From Cudoniella acicularis (taxonomy: Eukaryota > Ascomycota > Leotiomycetes > Helotiales > Helotiaceae), in the NCBI GenBank assembly GCA_013054445.1, contig JAAMPI010001353.1:1-15626 (forward strand): a stretch of DNA of 15,626 nt, written 5' to 3'. Below the pieces are notes generated by a model, which searched no databases, had not been told where the DNA came from, and was given only the letters and a program-made list of their open reading frames with translations. Of this stretch, positions 9,751 through 15,626 are shown piece after piece. The position numbers and the translations under genes were made by a program. Numbering within the stretch: position 1 is the stretch's first letter; each line of letters begins with the position of its first letter.

Positions 9751-10323
9751 CTACTCCGCTCCATCCCGTCGCTCCTTTATAATGCGCTTCAAACGGGAGA
9801 CAACTTCCGCCTTTAGCTCACCCATCGTCTCCACCAACATGCACTTACTACCCTCGTAATGCCCCGTCACCCACACATTTCCACTCCTCCCAAAGTCAAG
9901 CGGGCAGCAAACCACAAGCTTTTCAGATTTTGCAAACATGCCAAACTCCAACAAGCTGATAGGCGACAGCGTTCCTGGCTCCAGATGCATCGCCACAATA
10001 TCAGCCCGCTCGAGAAACTCAAGCTCCCACTCAACCTGCGCCTTAAACGGGGGACAATCCTCCCGCTGCTTCCACTCCGGATCCCAATCATCGCGCCGAG
10101 GATCGAACACCGTCACGTCCAGTCCAACGGCCTCAATAATCTCGCCGGCTAAATACTCCTGCCACCGTGTCGCTTTGCCCATCTCAATGCTGCCCGCCAA
10201 AAAAACAGAAGCTGCTCCCACTTCTCCACGATATGGTGGCTTCCAATGTTGGCGCTTCAACCCCAGAGCAGCAACCTTACCAACGTCAATAGCTTCCGCA
10301 TCAGACCCACGCCCTAAGTCCAT
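9751..10323 (-). CDS. Nucleoside 2-deoxyribosyltransferase-like protein
   Basis: A single uninterrupted frame of 190 residues matches the Nuc_deoxyri_tr2 family (PF15891). The landmarks are in order: VFLAGSIEMGKATRWQ at 40-55 (nucleotide-binding start of the fold), FDPRRDDWD at 73-81, QVEWELEFLERAD at 96-108, SPISLLEFG at 120-128 with Glu126 at the position of the catalytic nucleophile of deoxyribosyltransferases, and CPLDFGRSGNV at 140-150. The family moves 2-deoxyribose between bases or hydrolyses the N-glycosidic bond; in fungi the substrate is unassigned, so I infer only nucleoside or nucleotide salvage or detoxification, probably cytosolic (no signal peptide or membrane segment). The first ATG of the frame has A at -3 and leaves a 38-residue leader before the fold, which could be somewhat shorter. 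It lies upstream in the same direction of nothing obvious; its neighbour converges on it. Confidence 0.9.
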   Translation of the reverse strand: MDLGRGSDAEAIDVGKVAALGLKRQHWKPPYRGEVGAASVFLAGSIEMGKATRWQEYLAGEIIEAVGLDVTVFDPRRDDWDPEWKQREDCPPFKAQVEWELEFLERADIVAMHLEPGTLSPISLLEFGMFAKSEKLVVCCPLDFGRSGNVWVTGHYEGSKCMLVETMGELKAEVVSRLKRIIKERRDGAE

Positions 10324-11031
10324 ATTTCTAAAATAATGAACCGAACTCTAAACCAAACTCAAGACATATACCCTCTTGGTATACGAAAATCCAAATCTTA
10401 GTCCTTGAACAACAGCGAGATCAACAACGAAAAGGCGCACGTAGCTTTTTGTTTTGCCTAGAAGCAAAACGAAACAGAAGCTCACGCTTCAACGCGAGGC
10501 GGGTGCCTGATTATTTATCTGGGCAACCTCCTAACGTGGTTGGCAGATGCGCCTTATGTCTGCATCAACACATCCTGCGTCCAGGAAAACCGGTTTGCGG
10601 ACTTGCTCGTAAGCCCGCTAGTACGCCGTACATATGCAGACTACGGTACGCAGGTGCTATGCAGTAAAGCTTATCTGTGTTTTCTTAGCGAGATGTGAAA
10701 TAGTTCCCGTCCATTCTTCATAACTCACATTTAACACTGGAACCAATTAATGCCTTTTTAGAATCGGATAATTCTATGAGAAAGGAATACCGAAATATCT
10801 AGTCTTGCATTTCTTCTAATTGTTTGTAAAATCTTTCGGATTTCTTGATGCTTGCCTATTTTAAAGCTTTTTTTTTTTTTTTTTGCGATTTCCTAGAAGA
10901 TTCTGCTGGACTTTCGAAGGGATAAGTCCAATCTCCAAGGAGAGGTAGTTTGAATGTTTGGCGCTTAACAACAGGTATCAAGAATTAATACTATCAGAAT
11001 ATTATACCGCACCACCAGTCTTCCAGCACAC
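10324..11031. other. Intergenic stretch upstream of the deoxyribosyltransferase-like gene
   Basis: No gene supported. It contains a 7-bp perfect hairpin (GTTTTGC at 10451-10457, GCAAAAC at 10464-10470, six-base loop) and a T17 tract at 10868-10884. A 72-codon plus frame at 10449-10667 has no recognisable motif. The left part should hold the promoter of the minus-strand gene ending at 10323, and the right part the 3' end of the MDR gene. Confidence 0.45.
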
Positions 11032-12208
11032 TCAACAAACCTCCACGACATACTTCCCCGTCGCCCCCTTCCTCCTAGCAACAATCTCAAACACCCTCTT
11101 CACTCCTTCTAAATCCCCCCATATCCACAACCTCCCCAACCAACGGCTTAAACTTCCCCTCCGCAACCCATCCCTCAATCAACCCCGCATTCTTCACCCC
11201 ATTCACCGCTCCCATATCCGTAAAAGCAGCAAAATACCTAACCCCCGACCTCCCAGCCCAAACCCTGAACCCCCAATCCACAAAATCCAAAATCCAGCCC
11301 GCCCACGTCGGTAGGTTCGGCCAATCCTCCTTCATCCCCTTGCTCGTCTTGCCAAACATAGTCAACACCACACCTCCCTTTTTCAAAACCGGCAAATAAG
11401 AAGTGGTAATCATCACCGTGTCAATAACTGCATCTACACTCCCTCTCCCAACCTCATCAACAACACTTTTGACTTTCGTATAATCAATAATACGATCCAC
11501 CAACCCCTCACCCAAAAATTTCTCCAACTTAGCAATCTTCCCCGTACTCAGCGTCGTAATCACCTCTTTAGCACCAAACACCGGCTTCAACAACTGCAAA
11601 GCGAAACTTCCTATGCCTCCCAATCCCGCTGGTACTAGCACTGTTTTCCCTTTTAATCCTCCAGTGGCCTGGAATTCGTGATCGAGTTTTAGGAGTGCGC
11701 ACACGGCGGTGTGTCCTGAGGCGGTGATTGCGGCTGCTTGGGTGAAGGAGAGAGAGGCGGGAATCTTTGTGATGAGGAATTTGAAGGTGGGTGAGGGGGA
11801 GAGGAGCATGTATTCTGCTGCGCATGCGGCGGGGAAGGTGAAGCCGTAGACGCGGTCACCGATTTGGAAGTCGGTTACTGAGGTGCCGAGGGCGGAGATG
11901 GTTCCGGCATAGTCGGAGCCGACTATGAATGGAAGTCTGTTTTGTTGTTAGTGTTGGTTCTTTATTTTATTTTATTTTATTTTGTGGAAAAGAGGGTGGG
12001 ACAGAAGGAAGGGCACTCACGTGATACTTTCCAAAGGCCTGGAGAATCCCCTTGCACGAACCGCATCACTTTGGCTGAGGCTAAAGGCGTGAATTTTTAC
12101 GAGGATATCATTAGGTGTTTTTATTTCAGGGATGGGTACGGTGACGAGTTCTAGCTTGTGCGTCTTGCCGAAGGTGGGGAAACCGAGTGCGCGCATTGTG
12201 GAAGCCAT
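11032..12208 (-). CDS. Quinone-oxidoreductase-like MDR protein, frameshifted near its C-terminus
   Basis: Exons 12208-12021 and 11936-11032 flank an 84 bp intron (GTGAGT...CACTAAC...CAG). The N-terminal GroES-like domain (MRALGFPTFGK; SLSQSDAVRARGF; LPFIVGSDYAGTI; DFQIGDRVYGF) is followed by an NAD(P)-binding Rossmann domain with VLVPAGLGGIGSFALQLLK around 162-180 and RIIDYT. The GSDYAG motif replaces the GHE zinc motif, so this is a zinc-independent quinone-reductase or enoyl-reductase type rather than an alcohol dehydrogenase. As written, the frame stops at 11087 after 345 residues. If the G6 run (C6 on plus, 11115-11120) had five bases, the frame would continue as DLEGVKRVFEIVARR and end GKYVVEVC at 11032, giving 363 residues and the usual family C-terminus. 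So either a sequencing or assembly error or a recent natural frameshift. Substrate unknown; likely NADPH-dependent and cytosolic. Confidence 0.88.
11115..11120 (-). other. Homopolymer indel causing the MDR frameshift
   Basis: Six C on the plus strand (six G in the gene). The reading frame before the run and the one after it both match the MDR family, and they differ by exactly one base. Five bases here would restore a continuous frame. Confidence 0.75.
11961..11983. repeat. (TTTAT)n microsatellite inside the MDR intron
   Basis: Four and a half copies of a TTTAT unit lie inside the 84 bp intron, between the donor and the CACTAAC branch motif as read on the minus strand. Its length could vary between strains without touching coding sequence. 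Confidence 0.8.
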
Positions 12209-13247
12209 TGCTAGTGTGTGAATTGATGAAATTGATGCGGGAGGAAGCCATCTTATAGGTGGCTGTCTGCCGTAAAAAAGAATGCTGGTGAGACGTGGAA
12301 GGGAATGGAGGCTGAGATTCGTGAACGCCGAAGAAATTGATGTCTTGGTGGAGGGAACGCCGAAAATTGATGCGGCGCAATGGTTCTCGAACGGCGACTC
12401 GGAATTTGGTTGGAATCCGGAAAAAAGGTCTGCGCAATAGTATTTTACCTGCCTAAAAGGTGGGCGGAAACTAGAGAAACGAAACCACGTGTCAAAATGC
12501 TTTCGGCATTGAACTGAGAGTGGTTTTCAATATACGGTCATCGTGAGATCAGGAAAAAGATCGTATGTTTTCGCGAACTGGTTAATGTTGTGTAAACAAG
12601 AGGCTATATGAGCCCCACGAACACAGATCAAATCGCGGAAGGGTAGCTATAAAAGTGCGGTCTCTGGAAAGATGTTATGAATTAAGATAACTACGAAATG
12701 AAAGATTCAAGGCTAAGAATCTAAGATAATTCTCTTTTAGAATATGACCGCTGGTACATATATCAAGGGGCTTTAAAATATCCCATGTCACTAGCCATTT
12801 CGAAATTTAGAAATTAAACACGATGCTTTTCAGACTCAGCAAGTTCCTGAAACATGACCTAATGGAATTATTATGAACGAAAGGGAATAGTCAAACTCCG
12901 ATGAAAATTGACTTTAAAGATCATAATATTTGATGAAGAAAGTACCGGCAATAGAAGAAATCGGCAGGGTGGAGAAAGAGGCATTTCTTCGAAGCCGCAC
13001 TAGTGGCAAGGTGGGGAATTTTGATCATTGCGTGGTTCGTAGTAGGAAGGAGAGGGTAGTGAAAAATACTGTAAAAGATATATACTCGCGACTAGGAGAG
13101 TGCTATACACATTTCTCTTTTCCAAGGTCCAGCATTATAAAATGAGTAGCGAGTCTCTGCTCCCTCTCCCCAAACTTTCTTCTCCTCCTCCCCAGCGTTC
13201 CCCCCTCCAACAATTATTTTCCCTGCTTTTCAAGCCAGATAAACACC
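12209..13247. other. Intergenic stretch between MDR and MAPEG genes
   Basis: Holds the MDR 5' flank and the MAPEG 3' flank. A TATAAAAG box on the plus strand (12648-12655) has no supported gene behind it. The 71-codon plus frame at 12930-13145 is lysine/arginine-rich and matches nothing I know. A frame at 12126-12437 on the minus strand overlaps the MDR start and is a shadow. Confidence 0.45.
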
Positions 13248-14241
13248 TCACGTCCGCCTCCAAGCAGCAACAAACAAACTAATGCACGAAATATTCCCCA
13301 CCCAGAAAAAAGTCGAGCGAATCAAACTCAACTTCTTACTAGAAATCGTGATATACGCGATGGCATATCCGACTCTAGACAGCGTATACGCAGCCATAAG
13401 ACCATTGACGGTTTGTGCTGGGACGCCGGCATGAACTGCTATTAACTATTTCTCGTGTTAGCCACTGCTTTCCCCTCCTTCTCAAACTCCCTCCCCTGTT
13501 AAGAATCAGATAGTAAGACATACCGAAGAAGCAACCAAAACAGTAAAATTCTCAATACTATTATAATGCGCCCCATCCGCCCTCTTAATCCTATCCAACT
13601 GGGCCTGGGTAATCTTCCCACTCTTCACCGCCTCAGGGCCATATTTTGCGATATCTTCACGAGGTGACACGTTGTTGTCTATTCCGTAGATTTGCTTGAT
13701 GGTGCGGCTGGCGAGAACGAGGTAGGCGAGTACGAAGTTGGTGAGGAGAAGGGGAGCGGCGAGGTTAGGTGGTGTCTATTGTGATTGTCAGTGGGCGGTG
13801 AAAGAGGCTGGGAAGATTGTAGAGAGGAAAATGGGACGGAGGAAAACGAGGGGTAAGAATAGAGAATGGAGGGTTTAACGATCTTTGTAGGAAAGGGGAA
13901 GAAGGGAGCTTAGACACGCGGCGTGTAAGGAAGTCTTGCTCAAAATCCACAGCACTAGCTGCACATTTATCAATTTCACGCTTCTCAGCCAAAACCTCCG
14001 ACCAAAATCATCAAAACCAGAAAAGCAGCCCCGATTTCAACCCCCAAAAACAACCAGCCAATAAAAAAATAAAAATAAATCAAGTCACACTTACACCAGC
14101 ATCCGCACTTAGCGCTCTCAAACCCAAAGTCGTAAGAATCGTCCTATTTCCCTTATATTAGCCCATAATTTTAAAAATTCTTCCTATCTCGCCACAAAAA
14201 CAACAAAAAGAAAGACACCAGGATTAGAATTATTCTTACAT
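13248..14241 (-). CDS. MAPEG-family membrane protein with an intron-split start codon
   Basis: Four exons: 14241-14240 (only AT of the start codon is coding), 14143-14095, 13775-13524 and 13445-13248. They close in frame to 166 residues. The family (PF01124, membrane-associated proteins in eicosanoid and glutathione metabolism) is recognised from NLAAPLLLTNFVLAYLVLAS, KQIYGIDNNVSPREDIAKYG, KRADGAHYNSIENF, LIAVHAGVP, TLSRVGYAIAYI and the end WVGNISCISLFVAAWRR; four hydrophobic segments fit the four-helix bundle. Introns are 96, 319 and 78 bp. The join CGAAAT|GTAAGA...GCTAATATAAGGGAAATAG|GACG makes ATG, followed by TILTTLGLRALSADAG. No other ATG occurs in the leader from the TATA-like box on, and none in the mature frame until the last exon. 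An alternative start at 13992 (MAEKREIDK...) would need a weak GTGTCT donor. Likely a microsomal glutathione transferase-like protein; activity unproven. Confidence 0.82.
14144..14239 (-). other. Intron splitting the MAPEG start codon (AT|G)
   Basis: The donor GTAAGA follows ...AAAACGAAAT; the acceptor is ...GGGAAATAG before GACGATTC, with a CTAAT branch motif about 13 bases upstream. Unspliced RNA reads ATG TAA, a start codon directly followed by stop; splicing creates ATG ACG and opens the frame. The intron prediction comes from sequence only. Confidence 0.65.
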
Positions 14242-14363
14242 TTCGTTTTCAAAGTTACGAATAATATTTGGCGATCAAGTAGATTGGGTGGGGTTGAGTT
14301 GTCCGCGATTAACTCCGAGAGAGTGAGGTGGTGAGTTTTGAGAAGGCTGATGGTTCAATAGCT

Positions 14364-14423
14364 TGAAGTGAAGTGAAAGTGAAGTGATGTGTCGTGGAAG
14401 GAAGCCGCGAGATTAATATATAC
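14364..14423 (-). promoter_or_regulatory. Candidate core promoter and leader of the MAPEG gene
   Basis: On the minus strand, GTATATATTA (14414-14423) is a TATA-like box about 175 bp before the split start codon. It is followed by a C/T-rich leader with repeated CACTT units (14364-14388), typical of fungal transcription start and 5' UTR regions. The leader contains no ATG before the split one. Confidence 0.4.
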
Positions 14424-14985
14424 TCCAGCCCTTACTCAGCTTCGGCTTCAAAGGAACTTACGGAAGAACGAATGAGCGAGTGGACGGCCGCGCAAAACAC
14501 CCCTGGAGCCGCTGACGTAGCTCAACAACCTCGGCTGGTCCGTTTATATGTAAAAAAGTCGCAAATACTTATGCAACAATTCGTTGTCGTCTGGATTCGG
14601 GCTTGGATTTGGAATTGAACCGATTTCTTTGAAGGTATTTGTGTTTTTATTGTCTGAAAGGAGGCGCTGTGCCGCCTACATCCGAAGTAAGTCGGAGTCG
14701 GGATGAGAGGATTCGGATAGTTTATTCCACCGAATGCTGCTGACTAAGAGGTTAACGCCGAAGCATCATTGCGATGAACCGAAAAGCATCAAGAAAAATT
14801 TAAATTGATAGAATTGTTCTTCGTAATTGTTCCTATTCCTTTGTTGATGGTGTTGGTTTTTAAGTGTTGTTGCTAAGGTTAGGACCAGAATCGAAGGGTT
14901 TGACTTTTAGTGACGTATGAATTTTGAAATTTACTAGTGAAAGCCTTCTTTTTGCTCGATCGGCTGCCCCCGGTGGTCGGTAGGG
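14424..14985. other. Gene-free flank beyond the MAPEG promoter
   Basis: The only open frame (14394-14618, plus, 74 codons) overlaps the MAPEG promoter and looks like chance. Two small hairpins lie side by side: AGGCG...CGCCT (14662-14677) and TCCGA...TCGGA (14681-14696). They may be the remains of a repeat end. Nothing else is seen. Confidence 0.4.
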
Positions 14986-15325
14986 GTGGTCGATTAGCAG
15001 AAAACCCTTTTAGAGAAGAGCAATTAAAAGCATTCTATTAATATTTAGAAAATGGTCTTATAAATTATTTATTTTATAAGTAAGTAGAGTATAAATAAAA
15101 GCTTAAGGAATACGAAGCCTGAACTTTAGGAATGTGAAGCGTAAAGCTTTAATAAATAACTTTTTTAATAATTATACTATCAAAGAACAATCTTTAAATA
15201 GCATTAAATACTTCTTTACCCAGAGAATGTTTTTATAAAATCAAAATGAATTATATATCGCGAAAATAAAAGAGTTAGAGTATCGCGTATACCTAACACA
15301 GTCGGCGGTCTGGCGAATCGACCAC
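14986..15325. mobile_element. Candidate RIP-degraded miniature inverted-repeat element
   Basis: GTGGTCGATT at 14986-14995 and its exact reverse complement AATCGACCAC at 15316-15325 bracket a 340 bp, very AT-rich segment with no coding capacity. Just inside, the ends keep partial similarity (AGCAGA against CGCCAGA). A further GTGGTCGATT at 15333-15342 makes the right end a 27-base palindrome. Size, terminal repeats and composition suit a MITE later hit by RIP. No clear target-site duplication is visible, so the call is tentative. Confidence 0.35.
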
Positions 15326-15626
15326 GAGAGTGGTGGTCGATTGAGTCTTTCCCCTTTTTGTCCGCTCGGCGTGATGAATATCAATCTATGGCCAAAAGTT
15401 ATTGTAGGTATTTATTTTCAAGGTGACACTTAAACTTTAAAAGATATTTTCTCTCTTCAACTGTATAATTTCCAAAACTCGTCTAATAAGTTAATTTTAA
15501 AGGAGGTTTACGAATACAAATCAAGAAAGAGCACCTAGCATACGTAAATTTGATCACCCTAATTACTTTTTTTTTTCAAAAAAAAAAGAAAGGTATCGTT
15601 CATTCAATCAATCATTTATTCATCCA
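15326..15626. other. Non-coding right edge, AT-rich
   Basis: No gene. It includes a perfect 11-bp inverted repeat with a one-base loop (C-T10, C, A10-G, 15566-15588) and a low-complexity end with repeated CAATCAAT and TTATTCATC units. It may belong to an AT-rich repeat block that continues past the window. Confidence 0.45.

Noticed and set aside
9938..10336. 132-codon plus frame opposite the deoxyribosyltransferase-like gene
   Set aside because: Serine-rich shadow frame; the minus strand holds all family landmarks in order.
10958..11314. 118-codon plus frame opposite the MDR 3' end
   Set aside because: Proline-rich antisense shadow of a G-rich coding strand.
12126..12437. 103-codon minus frame overlapping the MDR start
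   Set aside because: Different phase from exon 1 of the MDR gene, arginine/histidine-rich, no motif.
14394..14618. 74-codon plus frame
   Set aside because: Overlaps the MAPEG leader and TATA-like box; no family resemblance and no partner exon.
1..15626. CRISPR array, phage, plasmid or bacterial operon
   Set aside because: No regularly spaced repeats, no Shine-Dalgarno-led genes; spliced genes show the DNA is from a eukaryote.

Overview
The window reads as nuclear DNA of a filamentous ascomycete (Pezizomycotina; a leotiomycete-like genome is my best guess). The genes have short introns (50-96 bp, with one apparent 319 bp intron), GT...AG ends and CTAAC/CTAAT branch motifs. They encode families common in these fungi, and the window is edged by extremely AT-rich, TpA-rich DNA that looks like repeat-induced point mutation (RIP) of old repeats.

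Layout. 1-345: AT-rich RIP-like block. About 346-1060: base-balanced island starting near a G11 run, with an unidentified fragment open on the minus strand. 1061-1340: AT-rich again. 1456-3495 (-): three-exon gene for a secreted berberine-bridge-enzyme-like FAD oxidase. 3496-7929: about 4.4 kb with no gene I can support, only short open frames, a small CACG hairpin repeat and an orphan TATA-like box. 7930-8918 (+): three-exon HNH_2-family nuclease-domain protein. 9751-10323 (-): intronless nucleoside 2-deoxyribosyltransferase-like protein. 11032-12208 (-): two-exon quinone-oxidoreductase-like MDR protein whose last 27 codons are out of frame because of one extra base in a homopolymer. 13248-14241 (-): MAPEG-family membrane protein whose start codon is apparently split by an intron (AT|G). 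14986-15325: candidate RIP-degraded miniature inverted-repeat element. From there to the end the DNA is AT-rich and non-coding.

How the genes relate. Three minus-strand genes (deoxyribosyltransferase-like, MDR, MAPEG) lie in the same direction within 4.5 kb. With the BBE-like oxidase they give the region a redox/detoxification flavour, but there is no polyketide synthase, peptide synthetase, terpene synthase, transporter or pathway regulator in view. I do not call a biosynthetic cluster. All gene models here were derived by joining open frames at splice signals and checking that the phases close and that family motifs run across the junctions; none was tested against transcripts.
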